From: Desulfarculus sp.
GTDB taxonomy: Bacteria > Desulfobacterota > Desulfarculia > Desulfarculales > Desulfarculaceae
Length of the DNA stretch: 64,000 nt
Direction of reading: 5' to 3'
Assembly: GCA_003605055.1 (NCBI GenBank)
Contig: QZKP01000012.1
Location: forward strand, 103,641 to 167,640
The notes under the pieces were generated by a model. That model was not told the DNA's origin. It searched no databases and worked only from the letters and a program-made list of their open reading frames with translations. Every line of letters begins with the position of its first letter. Positions within the stretch are counted from its first letter, which is position 1. Below, piece after piece: positions 18,415-27,242 of this stretch. A program made the translations under genes and the position numbers.

Positions 18415-19566
18415 CTAGCGGGGGTAAAGCTCGCGGGCCAGGATCAGGTGCATGATCTCCGAGGTGCCCTCGAAGATGCGGAACACTCGGGCGTCGCGGT
18501 AGAGCTTCTCCACCAGGTATTCCTGCATGTAGCCGTACCCGCCCAGGACCTGGATGGCCTGGTCCGCCACCCAGGTGGCCGTTTCCGCGGCGTAGAGCTT
18601 GGCCATGGCGCTTTCCTTGGTGATGCGCCTGCCCTGGCTGGCCAGCCAGGCCGCGCGCCAGGTGAGCAGCCGGGCGGCCTCGATGCGAGTGGTCATCTCG
18701 GCCAGCTTGAAGGAGACGGCCTGGAACTTGTTGAGGGTCTTGCCGAACTGGCTCCTCTGCCCGGCGTACTCCACCGCGATCTCCATGGCCGCGCGGGCGA
18801 TGCCCAGGGCCAGGGCCGCCACCATGATCCGGCTCTCGTCGAACATGCGCATGGACATGAGGAAGGCCTGGCCCTCGGGCCCCAGGCGGTCCTCCGCGGA
18901 CACCTCCACATCCTCCAGGACGAGTTCGGCGGTGCGGGAGGCCCGGATGCCCATCTTGACCTCCTCCTTGCCCATGGCAAAGCCCGGCGGGTGGCCGTCG
19001 ATGATGAAGGCGGTCATGCCCTCCGCCCCCCGGCTGCCGGCCAGACGCGCGTAGACCACGGTTATGTCGGCGATGCCCCCGTTGGTGATGAAGGTCTTGC
19101 GGCCGTTGAGGACGTAGCGGTCGCCCTTCTTGACCGCCGTGGTGCGGATGGCGGTCACGTCGCTGCCCGCGCCGGGTTCGGTCATGCCCATGGCGGCCAG
19201 GGTTATGCGCTGCGGGTCGCACAACCGGGTGAGGTACTTCTTTTTCTGCTCCGGAGTGCCCATGTGCATGACGGGCGTGGCGGCCAGGTTGGAGGCCAGC
19301 ATGGCGATGGTCAGGCTGGCGCAGCCCCAGGCCAGCTCCTCGCGCACCAGGGCCCAGCAGAGCTGATCCTCCACCCCCGCCCCGCCGTACTCCTCGGGGT
19401 AGCGGAAGGCGATCAGCCCCACCTCGTGGCCCTTGCGAATCAGCTCCGGCGGGTAGCTGTGGGAGGCGTCGCAGGGCAGGGCCAGGGGGCGCAGCTCCTT
19501 GGCCGCGAAGTCGTGGGCCGTCTTCTGGAACAGCCGCTGCTCCTGGCTCAATTCAAAGCCGATCAT
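18415..19566 (-). CDS. Acyl-CoA dehydrogenase (EGT-type base)
   Basis: FAD-dependent acyl-CoA dehydrogenase (383 aa). It contains [15 protein letters not shown] (about residues 123-137) and the catalytic base Glu-366 in RIFEGTSEI. The ATG is preceded by GAGGACAAGG. It is the last gene of the minus-strand run that begins with dctP at 30207 and is 48 bp from the upstream CoA ligase gene, so the ligase and dehydrogenase probably act in sequence on the imported acid. Its base position differs from that of the other dehydrogenase of this cluster (21251-22405), so the two are probably not redundant. Confidence 0.93.
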   Translation of the reverse strand: MIGFELSQEQRLFQKTAHDFAAKELRPLALPCDASHSYPPELIRKGHEVGLIAFRYPEEYGGAGVEDQLCWALVREELAWGCASLTIAMLASNLAATPVMHMGTPEQKKKYLTRLCDPQRITLAAMGMTEPGAGSDVTAIRTTAVKKGDRYVLNGRKTFITNGGIADITVVYARLAGSRGAEGMTAFIIDGHPPGFAMGKEEVKMGIRASRTAELVLEDVEVSAEDRLGPEGQAFLMSMRMFDESRIMVAALALGIARAAMEIAVEYAGQRSQFGKTLNKFQAVSFKLAEMTTRIEAARLLTWRAAWLASQGRRITKESAMAKLYAAETATWVADQAIQVLGGYGYMQEYLVEKLYRDARVFRIFEGTSEIMHLILARELYPR

Positions 19567-19614
19567 GCACCTTGTCCTCTATGACCGCGGCGTTTGCCAC
19601 CCCTGGCTTCACCC

Positions 19615-21183
19615 CTAGACGAACTTCTCGGGATACAGTTTTTTCAGCTCCTGCTTGACCACCTTGCCCGAGGCGTTGAGCGGCAGCTCCTCCACGAAGT
19701 GGATGCCGCCGCGCGGCTGCTTGTAGTCGGCCAGCCTCTCTTTGAGCAGGGCCAGAAGCTCCGCCTCGGACGGCCGGGGCGCCCCGGGACGGGGCACCAC
19801 GAAGGCCACTGTCGTCTCGCCCCAGACCGGGTGGCCCCTGCCCGCCACCGCCGCCTGGGCCACCGCCGGGTGGTGGAGCAGGGCGTCCTCGATCTCCTTG
19901 GGGTACACGTTGAAGCCGCCGCTGATGATCATGTCCTTCTTGCGGTCCACCAGGAACAGGTAGCCCTGGCGGTCCAGGTAGCCCAGGTCGCCGGTGTGGT
20001 ACCAGCCCCCGCGCAGGACATCGGCGGTCTGCTCGGGCTGGCGCCAGTAGCCGGCCATCACGTTGGTTCCGCGCAGCACGATCTCGCCCACCGCCTCCGG
20101 GGGCAGCTCCTGATCCTGCTCGTCGAAGACGCGCACCTCGGCGTTGATGCTCTCCTGGCCGATGGAGCCCAGGCGCTTTTCCATCTCGGGCGAGCCATCC
20201 AGCACGTGGTCCTGGTGGCCCAGGAAGGCGATGTAGCCGGGGGAGGTCTCGGTGGCCCCGCAGGCCCCCATGAACTGCCAGTCGAAGCGGGCCATGGCCC
20301 GCCGCAGGGTCTGGGCAGGCATGGGTGCGGAGCCGTAGCAGATGGTCCGCAGGCTGGACAGATCGTAGCGGTCCAGCTCCGGGCACTCCAGCAGCTTCTG
20401 CAGCATGACCGGCACCAGGAAGGCGGTGGTCACTTTTTCCCGCTCTATAGTGGCCAGATAGGCGGCCGTGTCGAACTTGCCCAGCAGCACCACCGTATTG
20501 CCGCGGAAGGTGCTGGACAGGAGCGTGCCCACGCCCGCGGCCTGGTAGATGGGCGCGGCCAACAGGGCCACGTCCTCGGGCCGGGTGCGGCGGCTGATGG
20601 CCGAGGCCTGGGCCGAGGAGAACAGGTTGCGGTGGGTCCACATCACGCCCTTGGGCCGGCCGGTGGTGCCGCTGGTGTAAATGAGGGCCGCCAGGTCATC
20701 ATCGCGGCGCTCGGTCTCCAGGCGCGCCGCGGGCTCCCCCTCTAGAGCCGCCTCATAGGCCTGTCCCGGCGAGGCGGCCGGGCCCAGGGCCAAGACCTGG
20801 CAGCCGGCCGCCTTGAGACGGCCCAGGTCCAGCTTGTCCAGGTATTCCCGGCCGGCCACCAGCAGGGCCGGCCGGGCGTCGTCCAGGATGGCCGCCACCT
20901 CCGGCGGGGCCAGACGGACGTTGAGCGGGCAGAAGGCGCCGCCGGCCTTCATGGCCGCGAAGAAGACCTCCACGTTTTCGCTGGCGTTGTGGTTGAGCAC
21001 GCATACCCGGTCGCCGGGCCGCAGCCCCCGGGCCAGCAGGCCCCGGGCCAACTGATTGGTCCTCTCGTTGAACCGGCCGAAGCTCAGGCGCCGGTCGACC
21101 TCCACCAGGTAGTCCTTGGCCGGGTGATACTTGGCGTTCTTCTCGGCCAGATAGGAAAAAAGCATCTGGTCGGGCCGGACCAT
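19615..21183 (-). CDS. AMP-forming acyl-CoA ligase
   Basis: Adenylate-forming ligase (522 aa) that activates a carboxylic acid with ATP and CoA. The phosphate-binding motif YTSGTTGRPKGVMWTH (about residues 171-186), the YGSAPMPAQ and GACGATETSPGY segments, the FLVDRKKDM hinge and the C-terminal catalytic Lys in LNASGKVVKQEL are all present. The ATG at 21183 is preferred over an adjacent upstream TTG because GGGAGGGG lies 5 nt before it. The gene lies in the minus-strand catabolic run between two acyl-CoA dehydrogenase genes. The length and motifs suit medium/long-chain or aromatic acids; the actual substrate is unknown. Confidence 0.93.
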   Translation of the reverse strand: MVRPDQMLFSYLAEKNAKYHPAKDYLVEVDRRLSFGRFNERTNQLARGLLARGLRPGDRVCVLNHNASENVEVFFAAMKAGGAFCPLNVRLAPPEVAAILDDARPALLVAGREYLDKLDLGRLKAAGCQVLALGPAASPGQAYEAALEGEPAARLETERRDDDLAALIYTSGTTGRPKGVMWTHRNLFSSAQASAISRRTRPEDVALLAAPIYQAAGVGTLLSSTFRGNTVVLLGKFDTAAYLATIEREKVTTAFLVPVMLQKLLECPELDRYDLSSLRTICYGSAPMPAQTLRRAMARFDWQFMGACGATETSPGYIAFLGHQDHVLDGSPEMEKRLGSIGQESINAEVRVFDEQDQELPPEAVGEIVLRGTNVMAGYWRQPEQTADVLRGGWYHTGDLGYLDRQGYLFLVDRKKDMIISGGFNVYPKEIEDALLHHPAVAQAAVAGRGHPVWGETTVAFVVPRPGAPRPSEAELLALLKERLADYKQPRGGIHFVEELPLNASGKVVKQELKKLYPEKFV

Positions 21184-21250
21184 CAAGCCCCTCCCCCCGG
21201 GATCATGACGCCGCCGCCCGCCGCCCGCTGCCCGCTGCGCCCCGGCGTCC

Positions 21251-22405
21251 TCACTCCCGCAGAAGCTCCCGCGCGATGATCATCTTCTGTATCTCCGAGG
21301 TGCCCCCGCCGATCTCCACCAGCTTGGCGTCGCGCATGTAGCGCTCCACGGGGTACTCCCGCATGTAGCCGTACCCGCCGTGGATCTGGATGGCGTCCAG
21401 GGCGGCCTTGGTGGCCATGGTGGAGGCGTAGTACTTGGCGATGGCGGCCTCCTTGGGGAGCTTCAGGCCCTTGTCCACCAGGGGGCACAGGGAGTAGGTG
21501 TATTGGCGCACTATGTCCAGGCGGGTGGCCATCTCGGCCAGCATGTTGCGCACCAGTTGAAACTCGGCGATGGGCTTGCCGAACTGCTGGCGCTCCTGGG
21601 CGTATTTCAGGGAGCACTCCAGGCAGGCGTGGGCGAGGCCGATGCTGGTGACGGCGCCCAGGATGCGCTCCTCGTCCAGGGTCTCGAAGAGTATGCGGAA
21701 GCCCTGGCCCTCCTTGCCCAGCACCTGCGCGGGGGAGGCCTCCACGTCGTCCAGGAACACCTCGCCGGTGGGCGAGCAGCGCATGCCCATCTTCTTGAAG
21801 GCCGGCCCGGTGGAGACCCCCGGCATCTCCCGATCCAACAGGAACAGGGTGCCGCCCTGGGCCCCCCGGGAGCCCTTCTCCCGGGCCGCCACCAGGAAGT
21901 ACCTGGCCAGGGGCGCGTTGGTGATGAAGGTCTTGGAGCCCTTGAGCAGGTAGGCGGCGCCCTTCTTGGTGTAGCTGGTGGTCAGGGACAGGGCGTCGGA
22001 GCCGGCGCCGGGCTCGGTGAGGCAAAAGGCGGCCAGCTCCCGGCCGCTGATCACCGGCGGGATGTAGGTCCGCTTCTGCTGCTCGCTGCCGTACTTAGAG
22101 ATGAAGAAGGAGAAGTTGGTGGTGCACATGTTCACCGACATGCCGAAGCCGGCGGCCACGCGGCAGAACTCCTCCTTGATCAGGGCGTTGGTCAGCAGGT
22201 CCGCGCCGCCGCCGCCGTACTCCGCCGGCGTGGTGGAGCCGATGAGCCCGTTGTCGCCGGCCTTGCGGTACACCTCCAGGGGAAAGCGCTCGTTTTCGTC
22301 TATCTCCTGGGCGATGGGCGCCAACTCCTGCTCAGCGAAGCGGCGCGTGGCCTGGCGCACCATGCGGTGCTCCTCGGACAACAAGCCGTCCCAGAGTATC
22401 CTCAC
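21251..22405 (-). CDS. Acyl-CoA dehydrogenase (isovaleryl-type catalytic base)
   Basis: FAD-dependent acyl-CoA dehydrogenase (384 aa from GTG 22405). The family motif [15 protein letters not shown] is present. At the C-terminal site the usual Glu is Gly-367 ([11 protein letters not shown]), a pattern also seen in isovaleryl-CoA dehydrogenases, and a Glu at about residue 246 (LDEERILGA) occupies the alternative base position. An upstream in-frame ATG (22450) would overlap the MaoC gene; the GTG gives a normal family start with GAGGAAAGG about 12 nt upstream, so it is preferred, though spacing is long. Neighbouring MaoC hydratase and CoA ligase genes suggest consecutive steps on one acyl-CoA. 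Confidence 0.9.
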   Translation of the reverse strand: MRILWDGLLSEEHRMVRQATRRFAEQELAPIAQEIDENERFPLEVYRKAGDNGLIGSTTPAEYGGGGADLLTNALIKEEFCRVAAGFGMSVNMCTTNFSFFISKYGSEQQKRTYIPPVISGRELAAFCLTEPGAGSDALSLTTSYTKKGAAYLLKGSKTFITNAPLARYFLVAAREKGSRGAQGGTLFLLDREMPGVSTGPAFKKMGMRCSPTGEVFLDDVEASPAQVLGKEGQGFRILFETLDEERILGAVTSIGLAHACLECSLKYAQERQQFGKPIAEFQLVRNMLAEMATRLDIVRQYTYSLCPLVDKGLKLPKEAAIAKYYASTMATKAALDAIQIHGGYGYMREYPVERYMRDAKLVEIGGGTSEIQKMIIARELLRE

Positions 22406-22424
22406 GATGGACCGAATCCTTTCC

Positions 22425-22877
22425 TCAGACCGCGGGCTTCTTGCGGGCAATGAGCATGGTGGTGGTGCCGGTCTGCACCACCTCGCCGCGCTGGTTGATG
22501 ATCCGCTTCTCGAAGCTCAACAGGCCGCGGTCGGGCTTGGAGGTCTCCCGCAGCTCGCTGACCCTCTGCACCACGTGGATGGTGTCCCCGATCTTGACCG
22601 GGTGGTGGAACTTCCAGGTCATGCCCAGGAAGGCCAGCAGGGTACCGTCGGTAATGCCCAGCATCTGGGAAAGGCCGGAATGGATCACCACCCCCAGCAT
22701 GCCGTGGGCGATGCGCTCGCCGAAGGGGCTCTGCTTGGCGAACTCCAGGTCGGTGTGAATGGCGTTGGTGTCCCAGGACAGAGCCGCGAAGTTGACAATG
22801 TCGGCCTCGGTGACCGTGCGGCCCTTGGTCACGAACTCCTGGCCCAGGTGGAAGTCCTCGAAGTACAGCGCGGCCAT
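22425..22877 (-). CDS. MaoC-family (R)-specific enoyl-CoA hydratase
   Basis: Hot-dog-fold dehydratase (150 aa) that hydrates 2-enoyl-CoA. The MaoC catalytic motif is clear: Asp-36 and His-41 in [10 protein letters not shown], followed by [10 protein letters not shown]. The start at 22877 has GGGAAGTGAAG directly upstream and is 5 bp from the end of the CoA ligase gene, so the two are translationally coupled. In steroid side-chain and related aldolytic pathways, MaoC hydratases produce the hydroxyacyl-CoA that a thiolase-fold aldolase then cleaves; both partners occur in this cluster. The substrate is unproven. Confidence 0.93.
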   Translation of the reverse strand: MAALYFEDFHLGQEFVTKGRTVTEADIVNFAALSWDTNAIHTDLEFAKQSPFGERIAHGMLGVVIHSGLSQMLGITDGTLLAFLGMTWKFHHPVKIGDTIHVVQRVSELRETSKPDRGLLSFEKRIINQRGEVVQTGTTTMLIARKKPAV

Positions 22878-22882
22878 AATCT

Positions 22883-24472
22883 TCACTTCCCGGTTGGCTT
22901 CGGTCCCGTGGGGGCGCCCCCGGCCTCCTGGCCGGCCAGTTCCCCTGCCACCATCTCGCGCAGCTTGCGCTTGAGAATCTTGCCCCCGAAGGTGCCCTTG
23001 GGCAGCTCGGCGGCCAGGCGCACCAGGGCGGGCTTTTTGTAGCTGGCCATGCGGCCCCGGCAGTGCTCGATGATCTCCTGAGGACCGATCTGGGCCCCGG
23101 CGCGGGGCACCACCACCGCGCAGACCGCCTCCCCCCATTGGGCATGCGGCACGCCGATAACCGCCACCTCGGCCACGCCGGGGTGGGTGCCGATGACCGC
23201 CTCCACCTCCTGGGAGTACACATTGAGGCCGCCAGTCTTGATCATATCCTTGAGCCGGTCCACCAGGTAGATGAATCCCTGGGAGTCGGTCTTGCCCACG
23301 TCCCCGGTGTGCAGCCATCCGTTGCGCAGGGCCCGGGCCGTCTCCTGCGGGTTGTTGTAGTAGCCCTTGAACACGGTGGGCCCCCGCACGATGATCTCCC
23401 CGGGGGTGCCCACCGGCTGCTCCCCGTCCTGCGGGTCCACGATGCGCACCTCGGTGCACATGTAGGCCCGGCCCACGCTGCCCCACTCGTCCGGCCGGTC
23501 CCAGGGCCTGAGCACGGTCACCGCCGGCGAGGCCTCGGTAAGGGCGTAGGAGCTGTAGTAGGCCGCGTTGGGCCATAGCTCGGTCTGGATCTCGGCCTTC
23601 TCCGTGGGCGAGAGGCGGCCCTGGCTGTTGAGCCACCTGAGCATGGAGGAGGTGTCGCGGCGGCGCCGGCGGTTGGCGGCCAGCAGCATCTTGTAGATGG
23701 TAGGGTTGCCCACCACGAAGGTGGTGCGCTCCCGCTCCACCACGTCCAGGTAGCGGTCGGGGTCCAGGCCCTTGCTGCCGATGAAGGTGGCCCCGGCGTA
23801 CATGTAGGCCAGGAACCGGCTCAGCGCCGCGGCGTGGTATATCTGCATGGGATAGTATATGACGTCCTCGGGAGCGGGGCTGTGGTTCTCGGTGGTCACC
23901 GAGATGGTGTTCCACATGAAGTTCCTGTGGGTCAGGATGGCCCCCTTGGGCAGACCGGTGGTGCCGCCGGTGAACAGGATGAAGGCCTCGTCCTCCTCCT
24001 TGAGCAGAGCGGCCGGCTCCTGCTCCGCGCTTTTATTCAGCAGCTCTTCCCAATCCAGGGCGAAGCCGGGCGCGGGTCCGCCGAAGCCCACCATCAGGCC
24101 CAGGCCCGGCAGCCGCGAGCGCATCTCCTCGGCCGCGCCGGCGTAGGCTACGTCGAAGAAAAGGGCCTTGCAGTCGGTGGAGGCGGCCTGGTGGCATATT
24201 TCCTCCACGGTCCCCCGGGAGTCCAGGGGCACCGTGACCAGGCCCAGCTTCAGGTTGCCCAGCAGAATGGTCATCAAGTCCAGGCTGTTGCTGCCCAGGC
24301 TGGCCACGTGGTCGCCCTTGACCAGCTCCAGCCCCTGGCAGGCGTGGGCCCAGCGGTTGACCCGTTGGTTCAGGAACTGGTAGGTCAGCCGCCCCTGGTC
24401 GTCCATGCAGGCCGTCTTGTGCGGGAACTTGCGCGCCGAGCGGGCGAAGGCCTCTCCCAGGGTCATTTCCAT
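22883..24472 (-). CDS. AMP-forming acyl-CoA ligase
   Basis: Adenylate-forming CoA ligase (529 aa). Motifs: LFTGGTTGLPKGAILTH (phosphate-binding loop, about residues 169-185), SSYALTEASPAV, a YLVDRLKDMIKTGG hinge with Asn-Val-Tyr, and the C-terminal Lys in FGGKILKRKL. It lies between the BKACE and MaoC genes, 13 and 5 bp from them, in one operon. It and the ligase at 19615 are only distantly similar, so the cluster can activate at least two kinds of acid, or two intermediates of one pathway. The TRAP importer genes at the head of the same run probably supply the substrate. Confidence 0.93.
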   Translation of the reverse strand: MEMTLGEAFARSARKFPHKTACMDDQGRLTYQFLNQRVNRWAHACQGLELVKGDHVASLGSNSLDLMTILLGNLKLGLVTVPLDSRGTVEEICHQAASTDCKALFFDVAYAGAAEEMRSRLPGLGLMVGFGGPAPGFALDWEELLNKSAEQEPAALLKEEDEAFILFTGGTTGLPKGAILTHRNFMWNTISVTTENHSPAPEDVIYYPMQIYHAAALSRFLAYMYAGATFIGSKGLDPDRYLDVVERERTTFVVGNPTIYKMLLAANRRRRRDTSSMLRWLNSQGRLSPTEKAEIQTELWPNAAYYSSYALTEASPAVTVLRPWDRPDEWGSVGRAYMCTEVRIVDPQDGEQPVGTPGEIIVRGPTVFKGYYNNPQETARALRNGWLHTGDVGKTDSQGFIYLVDRLKDMIKTGGLNVYSQEVEAVIGTHPGVAEVAVIGVPHAQWGEAVCAVVVPRAGAQIGPQEIIEHCRGRMASYKKPALVRLAAELPKGTFGGKILKRKLREMVAGELAGQEAGGAPTGPKPTGK

Positions 24473-24485
24473 GCGCTCGCCTCCT

Positions 24486-25328
24486 CTAGCCGCGGCCCAG
24501 CAGGGGCAGCTGCTGGCGGGCCTCTGCCACGCTGGCCACCTCGCCGCCCAGGTCCCGGACCATCCGCACCGCCTTGGCCACCAGCTCGGCGTTGCTCTTG
24601 GCCAGCACCCCCTTGGACAGATAGACGTTGTCCTCGAAGCCCACCCGCAGGCCCCCGCCCAGCATGACCGCCGCGGCGCCCATGGTGAACTGGTGGCGGC
24701 CGATGCCGATGGCCTGCCAGGTGTAGCTGGGATCCAGGCTCTCCTGCATGGCCACCAGGTTCCTGAGGGTGGCCGGGATGCCGCCCACCACCCCCATCAC
24801 CAGGCTGAACTGGTAGGGCGGCTCCAGCAACTTCTGCCGCCGGACCCAGTGCTCCACGTTGTTGATCATGGACAGGTCGTAGGCCTCGAATTCGGGCATC
24901 ACCTTCAGCTCCCGCATCTTCTGCGCGTAGAGCTCGATGGTCTCGGGGGTGTTGGGGAACAGCTTGCGGCCGAAGTTCATGGAGCCGGCGTTGAGGCTGG
25001 CCGAGTCCGGCCGCAGCAGCTCCACGGGCTTGAGCCGGTCCTCCACGCTCAGGCCCAGGGTGGTGGCCCCGCCGCCGGTGGTGATCTGGGTGATGATGGG
25101 GCAGGCGGCGCGCACCGCCTCTAGGTAGGAGCGGAACACCTCCAGGTCCGAGGTGGGCTGGCCGGTGTCCGGGTGGCGGCCGTGCAAATGGACCACCGCG
25201 GCGCCGGCCTCGTAAGACCGGCGGGTCTCCGCGGCCACCTCCTCGGCGGTGTAGGGAATGTGGGGGTTGTCCTTGCGGGTGGGTATGCTCCCGGTGGGGG
25301 CCACCGTGATTATCACTTTACGGCTCAT
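24486..25328 (-). CDS. BKACE-family (3-keto-5-aminohexanoate cleavage enzyme-like) protein
   Basis: Zn-dependent Claisen-type enzyme (280 aa) of the beta-keto acid cleavage (DUF849) family, which splits a 3-keto acid using acetyl-CoA to give acetoacetate and a new acyl-CoA. The TIM-barrel metal ligands are recognisable: His-47 and His-49 in VVHLHGR, and Glu-232 in GGGLRVGFEDN. The PTGSIPTRKDNPHIPYT start is typical. The family covers many substrates, so the name should be read as a fold assignment. In this cluster it could remove a two-carbon keto unit from an intermediate or recycle acetoacetate. It is 42 bp after the DUF35 gene and 13 bp before a ligase gene. Confidence 0.88.
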   Translation of the reverse strand: MSRKVIITVAPTGSIPTRKDNPHIPYTAEEVAAETRRSYEAGAAVVHLHGRHPDTGQPTSDLEVFRSYLEAVRAACPIITQITTGGGATTLGLSVEDRLKPVELLRPDSASLNAGSMNFGRKLFPNTPETIELYAQKMRELKVMPEFEAYDLSMINNVEHWVRRQKLLEPPYQFSLVMGVVGGIPATLRNLVAMQESLDPSYTWQAIGIGRHQFTMGAAAVMLGGGLRVGFEDNVYLSKGVLAKSNAELVAKAVRMVRDLGGEVASVAEARQQLPLLGRG

Positions 25329-25370
25329 GATCCCTCGGTCCTTCGCGTATTGGGCCCAGGCGCGTACCGT

Positions 25371-25922
25371 TTATTCCAAGGGCTTGAAGTAGAAGTCGGT
25401 GATGGTGCCGTGCCGGTTCTCCCGGAAGGCCGCCTTCACCCTGGTGCCCACCCCGATCTTGGAGACGTCCTCCACCTCCATGTTGGTCATCAACAGGAAG
25501 TCGGTGCCGTCCAACTGCACATAGGCGCAGATGAAGGGCACCTTCTTGATGAAGGCGCTTGTGGTGTAGTGCTGCACGGTGCAGGCCTTGATGATGCCGG
25601 TGCCTTTCAGCTTGACCCACTCCGTGGGCTTATAGCACTGGGAGCAGTGCGCCCGGGGCGGGCAGTACACCTTGCTGCACTGCGGGCACTTGGCCCCGTA
25701 GACGGCCTGGTTTTCGCGCAGCTCGCGGAAAAAACGGGACTGCTGGCCGTAGGAGTACTTGTAAAACACCTCCATCTTGTCGGGAATCTCCAGGGGGGCG
25801 TCCATGGGGTTTTGCCCGGCAAGCTCCCTTTCGTACTCCCGCCGCAGGTATTCCACGGGGATGCCGTACTTCTGCTGATGGTAGAGGTACCAGGCCTCTC
25901 TCTGCTGCTTATCCATGCCCAA
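25371..25922 (-). CDS. DUF35 Zn-ribbon/OB-fold protein, partner of the thiolase-fold protein
   Basis: A 183-aa protein with a helical N-terminal part (1-75), a zinc ribbon (CPQC at about 80 and CSQC at about 95) and an OB-fold (about 105-183). DUF35 proteins bind thiolase-fold enzymes and acyl-CoA and are needed for their activity, as in archaeal HMG-CoA synthase/thiolase complexes and the Ltp2-ChsH2 steroid aldolase. The start codon lies 1 bp after the stop region of the thiolase-fold gene, so the two are almost certainly co-translated partners. No catalytic residue is expected in this protein. It is separate from the DUF35 domain fused to the HMG-CoA-synthase-like protein at 13740. Confidence 0.9.
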   Translation of the reverse strand: MGMDKQQREAWYLYHQQKYGIPVEYLRREYERELAGQNPMDAPLEIPDKMEVFYKYSYGQQSRFFRELRENQAVYGAKCPQCSKVYCPPRAHCSQCYKPTEWVKLKGTGIIKACTVQHYTTSAFIKKVPFICAYVQLDGTDFLLMTNMEVEDVSKIGVGTRVKAAFRENRHGTITDFYFKPLE

Positions 25923-25923
25923 C

Positions 25924-27114
25924 CTACCTTTCCAGAACCAAGCACACGGTCCAGGTGCACAAGGTGCCGCCGATGCTCTGCACCAGCCCGCGGCGGGCTC
26001 CCTTTTTCTGGCGCCGGCCGGCTTCTCCCCGCAGGTGCAGGGCCACCTCGTAGGTCTGCATGATGCCCGTGGCCCCCACGGCGTGGCCGCAGCCGATCAG
26101 CCCGCCGCTCAGGTTGACCGGCAGCTGGCCGTCGGGCATCACGGTGCCGTCGTCTATTAGGCTGCCGCCCTGGCCCTCCTCGCAGAAGAAGCAGTCCTCG
26201 TAGGCCATGATCTCGGTGCCGGTGAAGGCGTCGTGCAGCTCCGCCAGGTCCAGATCCTGCAAGGGATCCTTTACGCCGGCCATGGCATAGGCCTTGCGGG
26301 CGGCCAGGCGGGAGGACTCGAAGGTGTAGATGTTGGGCCGGTTGCCGGGCATGACGTAGTCCGCCGAGGCGCCCAGGCCGCTGATCCACACCGGCTTGTC
26401 CGTGATCCGCTCGGCCACCTCCCGGCTGGCCAGGATCACGGCCGAGGAGCCCTCGGTGTAGAGGCAGTTGTCGTAGAACTTGAAGGGCTCCACGATCATG
26501 CGCGAGTTCATCACCTCTTCCACGGTGAGGACCTTGGGAGACTGGGCCAGGGGGTTCTTGGTGGCGTTGAAATGGTTCTTCACCGAGACCTTGGCCATCT
26601 GCTCCTCGGTGGGGTTGCCGAACTTGTCGCGGTGGGCCACCACCGCCAGGGCGAAGCCGGAGGCCGCCGTGCGGCCGGCCGGGTTGTCATAGGTCATGTC
26701 GGCGGTGTAGAGGATGGCCCGCAGCACCTCGGGGGTGGACATCTTCATCTCGTAATTGTAGGTGTCGGCGCACTTCTCCACCCCCAGCACCAGGCACACG
26801 TCGTACAGGCCGCTGGCCACCTCGGCGTAGCCGATGCGCAGCGCCGCGCCGCCGGTGGCCCCGCCGGAGTTGACCCGCACCATGGGCTTGAGCCCCAGGC
26901 CCAGGTAGTCGTGCACAAAAGCGTCCGGCTGGTACTGCCGTTGGAAGAAGTCGTTGTAGATGCCGTAGACCGCGCAATCGATGCGGTCCTTTTCCAGGCC
27001 CGCGTCCTCCAGGGCCATCTTGGCCGCGTCGAAGGCCAGCTCGTAATAGGTCTTGTCCACCCATCTGGATTTGAACTTGGTTGTGCCCATGCCCACAATG
27101 GCTACATCTCGCAT
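25924..27114 (-). CDS. Cys-less thiolase-superfamily protein (possible retro-aldolase)
   Basis: SCP2-thiolase-like protein (396 aa). The fold is clear: an N-terminal VAIVGMGTTKF, the HDAF motif near the C terminus and the histidine motif GHAVGATG. However, the nucleophilic cysteine is replaced: the segment NSGGATGGAAL has Gly-85 where the paralog at 15166 has Cys-86. Loss of this Cys together with a DUF35 partner is the hallmark of aldolases such as Ltp2, which cleave 3-hydroxyacyl-CoA side chains. With a MaoC hydratase and two dehydrogenases in the cluster, retro-aldol chain shortening is a reasonable inference. ATG 27114 is chosen because of an ideal GGAGGCGG just upstream; the longer frame crosses a hairpin. 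Confidence 0.82.
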   Translation of the reverse strand: MRDVAIVGMGTTKFKSRWVDKTYYELAFDAAKMALEDAGLEKDRIDCAVYGIYNDFFQRQYQPDAFVHDYLGLGLKPMVRVNSGGATGGAALRIGYAEVASGLYDVCLVLGVEKCADTYNYEMKMSTPEVLRAILYTADMTYDNPAGRTAASGFALAVVAHRDKFGNPTEEQMAKVSVKNHFNATKNPLAQSPKVLTVEEVMNSRMIVEPFKFYDNCLYTEGSSAVILASREVAERITDKPVWISGLGASADYVMPGNRPNIYTFESSRLAARKAYAMAGVKDPLQDLDLAELHDAFTGTEIMAYEDCFFCEEGQGGSLIDDGTVMPDGQLPVNLSGGLIGCGHAVGATGIMQTYEVALHLRGEAGRRQKKGARRGLVQSIGGTLCTWTVCLVLER

Positions 27115-27136
27115 ACCGCCTCCGTTGCTTTTCTCG

Positions 27137-27167
27137 GCCCGGCCCGCCGCCCAGCGGCGGGCCGGGC
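27137..27167 (-). repeat. 14-bp stem hairpin between dctM and the thiolase-fold gene
   Basis: A perfect 14-bp inverted repeat with a 3-nt loop (arms GCCCGGCCCGCCGC and GCGGCGGGCCGGGC). It lies 75 bp downstream of dctM and 22 bp before the thiolase-fold start codon, close to its ribosome-binding site. No T-run follows. It may mark the end of the transporter message, or limit read-through into the enzyme genes. Confidence 0.65.
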
Positions 27168-27242
27168 TTGCACGTTGCCCAACGAGCCTGATAACCCTGG
27201 CGCCGCTACCCCTGGTGACCTCCCGCCGGCAAGCCCCCGCGG

